A stretch of 64,000 nucleotides of DNA from Candidatus Melainabacteria bacterium (GTDB lineage: Bacteria; Cyanobacteriota; Vampirovibrionia; Obscuribacterales; Obscuribacteraceae), in contig JAFKGK010000002.1 of assembly GCA_017307165.1 (NCBI GenBank), positions 372,001-436,000 of the forward strand, given 5' to 3'. The number at the start of each line of letters is the position of its first letter. Within the stretch, counting starts at the first letter, position 1. A program made the position numbers and the translations under genes. Positions 9,016-17,503 of this stretch are shown here, piece after piece. The notes below the pieces were generated by a model. The model worked only from the letters and a program-made list of their open reading frames with translations, made no database searches and was not told the origin of the DNA.

Positions 9016-10665
9016 ATGCTCGAGATCCAAAAGTCTTTTGGCCCTGTTACCGATAATGCAATTGAGCCAGGCAGATCGCCGGTCACCATAGTGCGCCACC
9101 CGGAAGATTTGCGCCTATTGACTGGCTTCAATGCTCTTTTGCAAGAAATAGGGCAGGCTTTTGATGTCAAAGCGATCAATGGAATCGAAGCCTTTTACAA
9201 CAAAAATGCTCTAGGTCAAAGCCCCTTGCGGATCCTGCAGGCTTTGCATTTTAGGCCAGTCATCAAGCATTGCGTAGACGCCTTGCAAGATACTTTTGCA
9301 AAATTGACCAATGGCGATCTACCCTTTCGTTTTTTGATCGGATATTTTGGACTGGATGGTCATATGCCATGCTCCAGAGCCGAATTGAGCTTGAGACTCG
9401 GTATCACCGTCGACGATACGATACCTCTCACGGCAGCGGTAAAAAGACTCTTAAAGACTCAGGCTATCAGCGATATCATGAGCAATGTGCTGATCGAGTC
9501 CTTTGAGGCATTTATAAACAGTCCACAATACAGATCTTTAGCACAGCATGCAGACAGCTTTGCTCCAATCAAAGATAAGAACCTGCCTCCATTTTTTGCT
9601 GACACATGTACTGAAATAAAAATATCAGCTAGATTTGGCCGTGATCAGAGATCATTTGCCACCGGCCATAAAGAGTCGATGTCCACACAATCATTGTGCG
9701 AGAGAATCATTGCCGCAGGTAAGATAGTCGTCAATGGCAAGGCTGGTTCGGGTAAGAGCATGCTAGCTGTCGAGCTGGCTGCCCGGCTTTCTCGAATGGG
9801 CAAACGGACACTTTTGATCGCACATTCGAGGCTAAACGCAGCCGACTTGCAAGAGAGAGTTGCTGCCATTGATGACAATATCGATGTAGCCACATTTCAT
9901 TCATTTTGCACGACTAGTGCTACCACTGCCGGTATTGCTCTGCCGCGTTCACGTTCAAATTATGTTTTCAATCATAGTTTTCCGCGTGCACTGAAAGAAG
10001 CAATGCATGCCCATCCAGACTTGCAATATGACGCGATTGTCATCGATGAAGGACATTTCTTTCAACCCAATATGCTCGATGCTCTAACCTGCTCACTCAA
10101 ATCACACGAGTCGACCCATATGATCGTCATGGTCGATGAGTCGGTTACTGGTCCTGATTCGCTAGACTATCTGCCCTTCAAGACTCAGATCGATCTATTG
10201 CATAAAGGCAGACCAGGAGCAGATCTAATGCTCAACAATCAATCTTTTATGCTTTACGAAGTCAACAATCGGCGTCGCAAAGATGAAGTTCTCGTCGAAG
10301 TAATCGATCATCTGCTCGGTGTCGAGGGCTACCAGCCTGCAGATATAGCAATTTTGACGACACATCAAAAATATGTGATACCGCGATTGATGCTCAAACA
10401 AGAGGTCAAGATACGCCGGTCGCCTGCAACAGGCAAGGGAAAACTGCGCAAGACAATTTATAGCGGAACAGTATTTTCTTTCAGGGGGCAATCAGCCAAA
10501 GTAGTAATACTGTGCGATCTGATCGATTTTCTCGACACATGCAAATCTCATCAAATCGCATCGTTCAAGCAATTACTTTTGGGGCGTCCATCTCAAAGAC
10601 TGATCGTGCTATCCGACGTGCACTCTGTCAAAGCTCTGGCAAGGCCTGATCAGCAGTTTGTCTAA
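9016..10665 (+). CDS. Superfamily 1 helicase-like ATPase with helix-turn-helix-like N-terminus
   Basis: 549 residues. The C-terminal two thirds carry UvrD/SF1-type motifs: Walker A GKAGSGKS (about 241-248), a Ia-like LLIAHSRLNAADLQ, Walker B IVIDEGH (about 344), a motif III-like MIVMVDES, NNRRRKDEV, GTVFSFRGQSAKVVIL and LGRPSQRLIVLSD. The last stands where motif VI would be but lacks the usual TRA residues. Residues about 105-150 (RFLIGYFGLDGHMPCSRAEL with LSLRLGITVDD) resemble sigma-factor region 4. AGGAG ends 8 bases before the ATG at 9016-9018, which decides the start. Tail-to-tail with the next gene. Its role (repair, RNA or defence) is unknown. Confidence 0.72.
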   Translation: MLEIQKSFGPVTDNAIEPGRSPVTIVRHPEDLRLLTGFNALLQEIGQAFDVKAINGIEAFYNKNALGQSPLRILQALHFRPVIKHCVDALQDTFAKLTNGDLPFRFLIGYFGLDGHMPCSRAELSLRLGITVDDTIPLTAAVKRLLKTQAISDIMSNVLIESFEAFINSPQYRSLAQHADSFAPIKDKNLPPFFADTCTEIKISARFGRDQRSFATGHKESMSTQSLCERIIAAGKIVVNGKAGSGKSMLAVELAARLSRMGKRTLLIAHSRLNAADLQERVAAIDDNIDVATFHSFCTTSATTAGIALPRSRSNYVFNHSFPRALKEAMHAHPDLQYDAIVIDEGHFFQPNMLDALTCSLKSHESTHMIVMVDESVTGPDSLDYLPFKTQIDLLHKGRPGADLMLNNQSFMLYEVNNRRRKDEVLVEVIDHLLGVEGYQPADIAILTTHQKYVIPRLMLKQEVKIRRSPATGKGKLRKTIYSGTVFSFRGQSAKVVILCDLIDFLDTCKSHQIASFKQLLLGRPSQRLIVLSDVHSVKALARPDQQFV

Positions 10666-12125
10666 GGAGATAGAGGGGAGTCTATCGAAAGGACCTGGGG
10701 GGGCGTCGCATCAGGAGGATAAAACAGCTCTATCTGAAAAAATCTAGTCTCTCTTGGTGCGATGGTATAGGCACCTAGAGGGCCAGGGTCCTCACCCTTG
10801 TGCATGACCAGATGCCAAAAATCTCCATTGGTAAGACCATCTATGCCTGTCGAGACTCTGACGCTGCCGCGATAGAATGTCGGCATAGATGTAGGCTTAG
10901 ATAAAGGCTTAGATAAAGGCTTAGATAAAGGTATAGATTTCGGCTCAGATGTCGTTTTTAAAGCAGCATTTTCTTCATTTTCACTGTACTTTATCGGCTC
11001 GGCCTTATCCGATTTTAGAGGAGTGCTCAATTTAAATATTACTGTGCGCTCCTTGCTGTCATCATTGCGGACCTGCAAGTCGATGGTATAGCAAAGACAA
11101 TAATTGCCATGAGCACTATATGCGGTATCGTCATATCGTCTAAATAATGGCGCTGCTTGTATTTGTTTGGTACCAAAGGTGCCACCTTTTAAAGAGCTAA
11201 TAGGAAAAGCGGCAGCGAGAGGCTTACCCGCGAGCAGGCTCCATTTTGTCTTACTTGACCACATGCGCCCACGCGAAACGCCGGCTACACGGCCATAAAT
11301 AAACGGTCCCTTGCTTCTGTTGTTGGAAGGGTGCTTGGTTGCGTATTCTCTAGGCTTAGCAAGATAACTCTCGACAAGCATCTTTTTGATGCGCTCCATA
11401 TCTGGTGATTGGAGAGTCTCGGTAGCAAATGTGGCTACCAGAGCCAGCTGCACCTTCCCTTTTACCTTGCCCCAGGCCAGATACGATCTACCATTGCTAA
11501 AACTCGTCAAACCTTTGACAGGAACGGGCAAAAACTCTATCGGTCGATACTCGCCAGGTTGTATATGCACGATATGTTCTTGCTTGAGACGTGCAACGTT
11601 GTGCAGGTAATCGCCGGTCACTCGGTCTCCAGGACCAGCAAATAGCGTGTTATCGTCGTCCCGCTCGATGGTTGGTCTCTGTACAAATGGCGCATCAGGT
11701 TGAGATAAAAAGCTCGCCCGCTTATCGAGGGTGAGTGTGGCCACCTTTACTTTGTCCGGGTTGTAAGCAACGAGAGTCAGGTAGAGTATTTTGCGCTCAG
11801 AGCTCTGTGGTTGCTTGTTGAGATGGTGAAAAAATATTGCGATCTCCTGATCTTTGAAAATATAAGACAAGTGATTTTCGGGTATGTCTTTGCCTCGGCC
11901 AGAAAGAGTGGAGAGCAGGATGCCTTCGGACTGAACGACCTCTGGGCAATTGCTGTTAAACATGGGTGCCTTGTCAAGCCCGCCTTTGAGAGGAGAGACT
12001 TGCGACGCTGGCTTAACAGTCGCAGCAGCCATGGCAGGGCTGGATGCGCAGGAGGCCACGTAGCTCAAGGCTGAAAAAGCTGCGACAATAGCGGCAAAAT
12101 TAGATTGTCTTAGTACGTATTTCAT
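10662..12125 (-). CDS. DUF3370-family exported protein
   Basis: 487 residues from the ATG at 12123-12125. The N-terminus is a signal sequence (SNFAAIVAAFSALSYVASC) that may end in a lipoprotein-like Cys. The segment APMFNSNCPEVVQSEGILLSTL is what I associate with DUF3370, a family known mainly from cyanobacteria and of unknown function. Later segments (FHHLNKQPQ, GDRVTGDYL, FFQIELFYPPDATPPQ) look like an all-beta extracellular protein. The C-terminal part contains SKPL repeated three times from a 12-bp tandem repeat. No SD sequence is seen and the start is close to a palindromic -10 element. Confidence 0.72.
   Translation of the reverse strand: MKYVLRQSNFAAIVAAFSALSYVASCASSPAMAAATVKPASQVSPLKGGLDKAPMFNSNCPEVVQSEGILLSTLSGRGKDIPENHLSYIFKDQEIAIFFHHLNKQPQSSERKILYLTLVAYNPDKVKVATLTLDKRASFLSQPDAPFVQRPTIERDDDNTLFAGPGDRVTGDYLHNVARLKQEHIVHIQPGEYRPIEFLPVPVKGLTSFSNGRSYLAWGKVKGKVQLALVATFATETLQSPDMERIKKMLVESYLAKPREYATKHPSNNRSKGPFIYGRVAGVSRGRMWSSKTKWSLLAGKPLAAAFPISSLKGGTFGTKQIQAAPLFRRYDDTAYSAHGNYCLCYTIDLQVRNDDSKERTVIFKLSTPLKSDKAEPIKYSENEENAALKTTSEPKSIPLSKPLSKPLSKPTSMPTFYRGSVRVSTGIDGLTNGDFWHLVMHKGEDPGPLGAYTIAPRETRFFQIELFYPPDATPPQVLSIDSPLSP
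10895..10930. repeat. Three perfect 12-bp tandem repeats within a coding region
   Basis: GCTTAGATAAAG occurs three times without mismatch inside the DUF3370 gene, flanked by degenerate copies on both sides. On the coding strand it gives SKPL units, extending a proline/serine linker. In-frame length changes by slippage would be tolerated. Confidence 0.9.
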
Positions 12126-12135
12126 AGTAAGGGCC

Positions 12136-12145
12136 AATTATAATT
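12136..12145. promoter_or_regulatory. Palindromic -10 element between divergent genes
   Basis: AATTATAATT is its own reverse complement and so presents TATAAT on both strands. For the minus-strand DUF3370 gene the expected transcription start is only about 5 bases before the ATG (near-leaderless). For the plus-strand ferritin-like gene it lies about 34 bases upstream of the ATG. No good -35 box is evident on either side. Confidence 0.45.
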
Positions 12146-12184
12146 GAGATTCGGAAAAACCAAGGCGCAGGAGCAAGAGCAAGA

Positions 12185-12634
12185 ATGGTCGAAACAGTAG
12201 TAGACAAGAAGAAAGTAATAGATGCGCTTAATCTGGCACTTGAGCGCGAACTTGCTGGCATTGTCCGGTACTTGCATCATTCGTTTATCGTGCTCGGTCC
12301 TGGACGTGGTCCATTGGTCCAGCTATTCAGGAGTCTTGCGCAAGATTCGATGAAACATTCGACTCAACTAGGCGAAAAGATCGTTGCCCTGGGAGGGCAT
12401 CCTTCGGTCAAGATCGAAGAAATTGCCGAACCAGGCGAGCAGACACTGCTAGAAATGATCAAAGAAGACATAGCCATGGAAGAGCAACACATTGAGATGT
12501 ACGAAAACCAGCTCAAAGAATTTCAAAAAGATATCGTCCTCAAATTGATGTACGAACAGATCATCCTCGAAGAAGTCACTCACCTCGAACAATTGCAACT
12601 CTACATCCGCCACAACGATTTTGCTCATGCATAA
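12185..12634 (+). CDS. Bacterioferritin/Dps-like ferritin-fold protein
   Basis: 149 residues forming the four-helix ferritin fold. Carboxylate ligands expected for a di-iron site are seen as ELAGIVRYLHH, DSMKHSTQLGEKI (with the ExxH motif degenerate), EDIAMEEQHIEMYE and EEVTHLEQL. The length is near that of bacterioferritin (about 155). It would store or detoxify iron in the cytoplasm. The C-terminus overlaps the start of ferrochelatase, so an iron store and the enzyme that uses ferrous iron are co-translated. A purine-rich AGGAG lies about 12 bases before the ATG. Confidence 0.82.
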   Translation: MVETVVDKKKVIDALNLALERELAGIVRYLHHSFIVLGPGRGPLVQLFRSLAQDSMKHSTQLGEKIVALGGHPSVKIEEIAEPGEQTLLEMIKEDIAMEEQHIEMYENQLKEFQKDIVLKLMYEQIILEEVTHLEQLQLYIRHNDFAHA

Positions 12635-13637
12635 ATACGACTCTATTTTATTTGTCTCCTTTGGCGGCCCAGAAGGTATGGATGACGTCATGCCTTTTTT
12701 GGCCAATGTCTTGAGAGGCAAAAATGTTCCAGAATCTCGCATGCGCGCAGTCGCTCATCATTATGAGCTTTTTGGTGGAATCAGTCCTATTAACGGCCAA
12801 AATCGCGCGCTCATCGAGTCTCTCAAACAAGAGTTGCACGCACGCCAGATCGATCTGCCGATCTACTGGGGCAATCGCAACTGGCATCCTATGCTTACCG
12901 ACACTGTGAAGCGCATGAAGGCCGATGGCGTCAAAGATCCATTGGTCTTTTTTACTTCAGCCTATTCTTCGTATTCGGGCTGCCGTCAATATCTGCAAGA
13001 TCTTGATCGAGCCAAGGCCGAGGCCGAATATGACGATCTGCAGGTACACAAATTGCGGGCCTTCTTTAATCATCCATATTTTATAAAAGCCAACAAAGAA
13101 CAAATGCAGCTCAAGTTAGCCGAACTCACGCCAGCAGAAAAGCTGCCAGGCAGCCTTGCCGTGGCCTACACTGCGCATTCAATCCCGGATGCCATGGCCA
13201 GTAAATGCCAATATCAAGCACAACTAAACGAAGCAGCGAGGCTAGTTTCGCAAGATCTCGGTTTGCCGGATGATGATTATCAGGTGGTTTTTCAAAGCCG
13301 GAGCGGACCGCCTACCCAGCCCTGGCTTGGTCCGGACATTTGCGATCACTTGCGTGATCTGGCTTCGAGAGGCTATAAGAGCGTCCTGGTCCACCCTATC
13401 GGCTTTGTCTCAGATCATATGGAGGTCATCTATGATCTCGATCACGAGGCCCTTCAAGTCGCGCAAGAATGTGGCATCAAGATGTTGAGATCGCCTGCAG
13501 CGGGCACACACAGCCTTTTTGCAAAAATGATGGGCGAGTTGGTATACGAGCGGCTATCATCTAAGGATAGGCCTGTGGTCGGCTGTATGCCGCCACTGCC
13601 CGATCAGTGCCCTGCTGATTGCTGCCAATATCCCTGA
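12627..13637 (+). CDS. hemH: Ferrochelatase
   Basis: 336 residues from the ATG at 12627, which overlaps the ferritin-like stop by 8 bases. It inserts ferrous iron into a porphyrin in the last steps of heme synthesis. Motifs: ILFVSFGGPEGMDDV at the N-terminus, LFGGISPINGQ, YWGNRNWHPML, YTAHSIPDAMA with the active-site His, FQSRSGPPTQPWLGPDI, and VHPIGFVSDHMEVIYDLD with the second catalytic His/Glu region. The C-terminus ends in a Cys-rich PPLPDQCPADCCQYP, possibly an iron-sulfur or metal site. Whether it acts on protoporphyrin or coproporphyrin is not clear by eye. Confidence 0.93.
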   Translation: MHKYDSILFVSFGGPEGMDDVMPFLANVLRGKNVPESRMRAVAHHYELFGGISPINGQNRALIESLKQELHARQIDLPIYWGNRNWHPMLTDTVKRMKADGVKDPLVFFTSAYSSYSGCRQYLQDLDRAKAEAEYDDLQVHKLRAFFNHPYFIKANKEQMQLKLAELTPAEKLPGSLAVAYTAHSIPDAMASKCQYQAQLNEAARLVSQDLGLPDDDYQVVFQSRSGPPTQPWLGPDICDHLRDLASRGYKSVLVHPIGFVSDHMEVIYDLDHEALQVAQECGIKMLRSPAAGTHSLFAKMMGELVYERLSSKDRPVVGCMPPLPDQCPADCCQYP

Positions 13638-13649
13638 TCCAGATGGCTG

Positions 13650-14288
13650 ATGTCTCTAGATACTCGATCTTTGCCTCTCTTCCCGCTCCCAGATGTGGTG
13701 CTATTTCCTGGCAGTCCCCTGCCTTTACATATCTTTGAGCCTAGATATCGGGAGATGATTGCCACCATTCTCGATGGCGACAAGCTCTTTGGCGTATTGC
13801 TCATTGATTCCCGCCATCAGGTCGCTACTATAGGCAGCGCGGCTGAGGTCATCGAGGTGGAAAAATTGCCGGATGGTCGTATGAATATTTTGACCGTCGG
13901 CATCAGACGATTTAAGGTGATCGATACCAATTTTGACAAGGATTATTTGCAGGGTGATATCCAATGGTTGGATGACAATGCATCAGATAGCGAAGATGAA
14001 GAAAACGCTCGTAAGATGGCACAAGAAGTCAGAGATGCTATCAAAGATATCCTCGATCTGACCAGCAAACTCAATGATTACCACATCCCGATGCCTGAGG
14101 ACTTACCACTCGACGCTGAGAGCTTGAGCTTTTGGGTTGCCTCCACGATGTATAACCTGGCCGAAGAACAACAAGTCTTGCTTGAGATGCGTGATACGGG
14201 CACGAGGCTACGCAACGAAGCAGAAGCCTTAAAGATGACGATCAAGTTTTTGGCCGCTCGAAATGCCCTAAAAAATGCAGTGGGCTAA
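13650..14288 (+). CDS. Lon N-terminal (LAN) domain protein
   Basis: 212 residues comprising only the substrate-binding N-terminal domain of Lon protease: LPLFPLPDVVLFPGSPLPLHIFEPRY at residues 8-33, then MIATILDGDKLFGVLLID and RMNILTVGIRRF. There is no AAA+ or Ser-Lys protease part. Stand-alone proteins of this type are common in cyanobacteria and other bacteria, and their function is not settled. It follows hemH by 12 bases and is probably part of the same operon. Confidence 0.88.
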   Translation: MSLDTRSLPLFPLPDVVLFPGSPLPLHIFEPRYREMIATILDGDKLFGVLLIDSRHQVATIGSAAEVIEVEKLPDGRMNILTVGIRRFKVIDTNFDKDYLQGDIQWLDDNASDSEDEENARKMAQEVRDAIKDILDLTSKLNDYHIPMPEDLPLDAESLSFWVASTMYNLAEEQQVLLEMRDTGTRLRNEAEALKMTIKFLAARNALKNAVG

Positions 14289-15790
14289 TAACTGTCATCG
14301 CTGGCATTGAGGCGGCTGAGATAATTTTTGACAAGCCAGCTGTGATCCTGCTGAGCGAGGGCCATGTCTGCTGGGGCGGATAGATCGTTGCCACGCATGA
14401 CACGTGGATCGACTCCTGCTATTTCTTTTGCATAACCTCGTTCAATAGAGGACGGCCACTTTGGCATCCAATAGGGCGGACCCTGCGACTTGCGTGTCTG
14501 GCCACCCCCCAACATACCGCCATCTGACGGCTCAACACGATACACTTCTCCGCCTCCAGTCTGTTCAGATCTGATGGGTATCTCTGGATCGCGCACTTGT
14601 ACCGACTTGATGTCGGGCAACTTGGGCAGGTCTACAGACTGAGTCATCAAGCGTCCTTGAGGATCGAGAAAGCGAAATCTAGTTTCTCCGTCAAGGCTCT
14701 CGGTCATCTTGATATGAGCAGGATTGTCTTTTAATTGCACAGTATGGATCTTGCCATCGGGCAATTGAAAGGTCAATTTGCCGTTGTACTCGACCCATGA
14801 TTTGAGTCCTGAGCGGTGATTGAATTGCATGTAGCCATTGACGACGTTGTCGGTCAAGTGCACGTGGTCGCCATTGGACATGACTGCTCTGACCACGTGG
14901 TGGTTTGGATCGATCTCAAGATTGGGCATGCTCGAGCCATTGAGTCGAAATTGCTTGAGTCCGTTTGCATGTTCGGTGCCGACGATGTGCTTGATCTGCT
15001 GGCCTATCTCTATGAGTCTGGCCTCACCGGAAGGAAAGCCGACTGAAATCTGCCCTTTGCCGCCAATCTCGATGACCGAGCCATCGTTGTGAGTCAAAAC
15101 GGCTTTTTCATCAGGCGCCAGGCGTTCAATACGGCGAATTGTCTCGTTATTACCCCCGCGACCTCCGATCACTCGGGATTCGTTGTGAGCAGTCATACGC
15201 ATCGGTTCAAATGGTCGTGGACCGAGCTCTACCTGCATGCCACCTGCCATAGCAAGCCTCGGTCCGCTTATCTGAAGAGGTACAAGATCGCTAAAATTGG
15301 CAGGAAGCCTCGTTGCCAATTTGCCGGCAGCATGTCCGGAAGCTGCCATAAATGCACTGTCCACGATAAGAGGCCCTAGAGTCGCTCTCAACCTTTGAGC
15401 TGAATCATCTAGGTTGCCATGATTGGCTTTGTCCAGAACGATGCTAGTTTCGCGGACCGTATCTACGATGTGACTTGCAAATGCTGCCGTACCAACCGTT
15501 GCTAGTCCCAGAGCCGGTAATTTGACCCATGCCGGGCCCTTTAAAGCCAGGCTCATGGCCACCGCGCCGCCTGTTTCCAGCAAAAATCTCTGTGGATTGT
15601 GCTTGAGCTCGTCGAGGCCGTTTGTCACGGTGCCTTCTATTGCCGAGCGGATTAGCAATGAGCTTTTTTCACCCGTGGTCAGAGCTTGAGGAGATGCTCC
15701 TTGCAAAGCATCAGAGAGCAAGCGAACCGTGGCATCGCTGCCACTGTGGTCTACTTGGGCCTGAGTCTCTTTGTAATGGCTATCGGTCAT
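14285..15790 (-). CDS. Large protein of unknown function
   Basis: 501 residues from the ATG at 15788-15790 (MTDSHYKETQ). An upstream TTG or other start would add 18 residues. The first 170 residues are helical, with a Gly/Ala-rich hydrophobic stretch (LLETGGAVAMSLALKGPAWVKLPALGLATVGTAAF, given here in fragments) that could insert in a membrane or pack as a helical hairpin. Residues about 190-400 are beta-rich with repeated short strands around NDGSVIEIGGKGQISVGF and YNGKLTFQLPDGKIHTVQL, like RHS/YD-type or beta-helical adhesins. The C-terminus ends with MALAQQDHSWLVKNYLSRLNA. No family is recognised. It is tail-to-tail with the Lon-N gene. Confidence 0.7.
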   Translation of the reverse strand: MTDSHYKETQAQVDHSGSDATVRLLSDALQGASPQALTTGEKSSLLIRSAIEGTVTNGLDELKHNPQRFLLETGGAVAMSLALKGPAWVKLPALGLATVGTAAFASHIVDTVRETSIVLDKANHGNLDDSAQRLRATLGPLIVDSAFMAASGHAAGKLATRLPANFSDLVPLQISGPRLAMAGGMQVELGPRPFEPMRMTAHNESRVIGGRGGNNETIRRIERLAPDEKAVLTHNDGSVIEIGGKGQISVGFPSGEARLIEIGQQIKHIVGTEHANGLKQFRLNGSSMPNLEIDPNHHVVRAVMSNGDHVHLTDNVVNGYMQFNHRSGLKSWVEYNGKLTFQLPDGKIHTVQLKDNPAHIKMTESLDGETRFRFLDPQGRLMTQSVDLPKLPDIKSVQVRDPEIPIRSEQTGGGEVYRVEPSDGGMLGGGQTRKSQGPPYWMPKWPSSIERGYAKEIAGVDPRVMRGNDLSAPADMALAQQDHSWLVKNYLSRLNASDDSY

Positions 15791-15913
15791 GGGATTAGTC
15801 TGACAAAAACCCGAAACACAGTAAATGGGGCTAATACGAAGCATTAATGGCAGAATCGTCCAGTTCTGCTATAAATTAGCCCGTAGAACAAGGCAAGCTT
15901 ACAGGAGTCCAAC

Positions 15914-16438
15914 TTGCGTAATACACAATCAAAGCTTTCGCTCATCTTGATGATCGGCACAGCGGTCACTTTTTTGGGTGCTTGTTCGGCTTCTCAAGCC
16001 GTCAACCCAAATGCCACTACAAATAGTGGCGCATCGAGCGATATGACCTATACCAAAGCTGGAGCACATTCAATGCAACAACCTCACACCGGAGCCGGTA
16101 CTACCACACCGTCCGGCCTCAAAATCGAAGACATCAAAGTCGGCCAGGGCGAATCTCCCAGAGCCGGTCAAACAGTGGTCGTTCATTACACTGGCTGGTT
16201 GACTGACGGCACCAAATTTGACAGTTCGGTCGATCGTGGCGATCCCTTCAAGTTTCCTCTTGGAGCTGGTCGCGTGATCAAAGGCTGGGACGAAGGCGTA
16301 GCCACTATGAAAGTTGGCGGCAAACGCAAGCTGACAATCCCTCCGTCGCTCGGCTATGGTGCCCGTGGTGCAGGCGGAGTTATTCCTCCAAATGCCACTT
16401 TGATTTTTGATGTCGAACTACTTGGTATCGAAAAATAG
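15914..16438 (+). CDS. FKBP-type peptidyl-prolyl isomerase lipoprotein
   Basis: 174 residues starting at a TTG (15914-15916) supported by AGGAG six bases upstream. The signal peptide ends in the lipobox LGAC with Cys24 as the lipidation site. A Ser/Thr/Gly linker precedes a complete FKBP domain from about residue 73: [52 protein letters not shown] and [17 protein letters not shown]. The rotamase residues (Tyr, Asp, Phe, Trp) are in place. It would act as a folding catalyst on the outer face of the membrane. A Rho-independent terminator follows. Confidence 0.93.
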   Translation: MRNTQSKLSLILMIGTAVTFLGACSASQAVNPNATTNSGASSDMTYTKAGAHSMQQPHTGAGTTTPSGLKIEDIKVGQGESPRAGQTVVVHYTGWLTDGTKFDSSVDRGDPFKFPLGAGRVIKGWDEGVATMKVGGKRKLTIPPSLGYGARGAGGVIPPNATLIFDVELLGIEK

Positions 16439-17420
16439 TCTAAACTGTCCAAAGCAGGCGCCGACTCATAATCTGAGTCGGCGTTTTGCGCTTTGCGCTT
16501 TTATGCTTTCTGCTAGTATGCTTGCCATCCTAAATGCTCAGATCGTCCATGCTGCCGACAAAAACCTCCTGCATTTCCCCGCAGATAAAAGTGTCGGGAC
16601 CCTGCGCCTGCTCACTCCCGATCCGGTTAAGGGCACAAAGTCCGAGCGACGCATCTTTGCCCGTGGAGACGTGCAATTGCGGCCTCGAGAGACGGTCAGG
16701 TTGGAGCTTAATTGGGAAGGCGTAGAACATCCGGAGTTTTTGCCGCAGATTGCACACCGAGTTACTGGTCTGTATATCAAAAGGGTGCCATTTGATGATA
16801 GTAAGGTCAAATATCTAAGACCATTTGCGCCAAATCTACATCAATTTACAGCTGAAGACTCCGATCTGACCGATCGAGGGATCATGTTCTTGCGCGGGGC
16901 TCCTGAGCTCAGTGTTTTAAATCTTTCGCATGGAAACGTGACAGGTAGGTGTTTTGAAACCCTCGCCACCATGCCTGCACTGTACAGGCTCAATCTCGGC
17001 TATAACCAGCTCAAGGGGGCTGATCCATCGCTAATTGGCAGATTGCATGGTCTCAGAGATCTGCGTATCGAATCGGCTCAGATTGGCGACACAGAGCTTG
17101 CGCAAGTAGATAAGTTGAAAGACCTGGAGTGCCTGCAAATTGCCAGCAACAAGGGCGTGACCGATAAATCTATGCCATTGATCGCCAGACTTCCTGTTCT
17201 GAATGAGCTTTTTCTTGACGATACCTCGGTGACTTTCAGTGGGCTCAAATCTCTCAAAAATGCAAAATGCAGAACGACCCTGAAAAAATTGAGCCTGGTC
17301 CGCTTGCCTGTCACTGCCAGGCAAATGGTCGAAATGCGCAAGTGGATGCCTCAAGCTAAGCTCATAAGCGATGGGACAGGCGGGCATGTGCCCCTGGAGG
17401 TTTTCGCGCCTCTGCATTGA
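16410..17420 (+). CDS. Exported leucine-rich-repeat protein
   Basis: About 336 residues. The leader [18 protein letters not shown] followed by NAQIVHA is a good Sec signal. The body has LRR-type repeats: [82 protein letters not shown] and [16 protein letters not shown], as in ribonuclease-inhibitor-like or GALA-type LRRs. The start is ambiguous. ATG 16410 overlaps the FKBP gene by 29 bases and keeps the whole signal peptide but spans the FKBP terminator. ATG 16503 lies after the terminator but loses the basic part of the signal. A CTG at 16474 would give an ideal leader. Confidence 0.75.
   Translation: MSNYLVSKNSLNCPKQAPTHNLSRRFALCAFMLSASMLAILNAQIVHAADKNLLHFPADKSVGTLRLLTPDPVKGTKSERRIFARGDVQLRPRETVRLELNWEGVEHPEFLPQIAHRVTGLYIKRVPFDDSKVKYLRPFAPNLHQFTAEDSDLTDRGIMFLRGAPELSVLNLSHGNVTGRCFETLATMPALYRLNLGYNQLKGADPSLIGRLHGLRDLRIESAQIGDTELAQVDKLKDLECLQIASNKGVTDKSMPLIARLPVLNELFLDDTSVTFSGLKSLKNAKCRTTLKKLSLVRLPVTARQMVEMRKWMPQAKLISDGTGGHVPLEVFAPLH
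16459..16487 (+). terminator. Rho-independent terminator after the FKBP gene
   Basis: A perfect 10-bp stem, CGCCGACTCA and TGAGTCGGCG, with loop TAATC and a TTTT tail, 20 bases after the FKBP stop codon. The tail is short. The hairpin lies inside the longest form of the following LRR gene. Confidence 0.8.
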
Positions 17421-17503
17421 GTTTAGTAGATTGAGAGCAGTGGCAAAAGATCTTTAGCGACCAGATTATAATTGCTATATAGAGAGAAAAGAGACGCAAA
17501 CAA

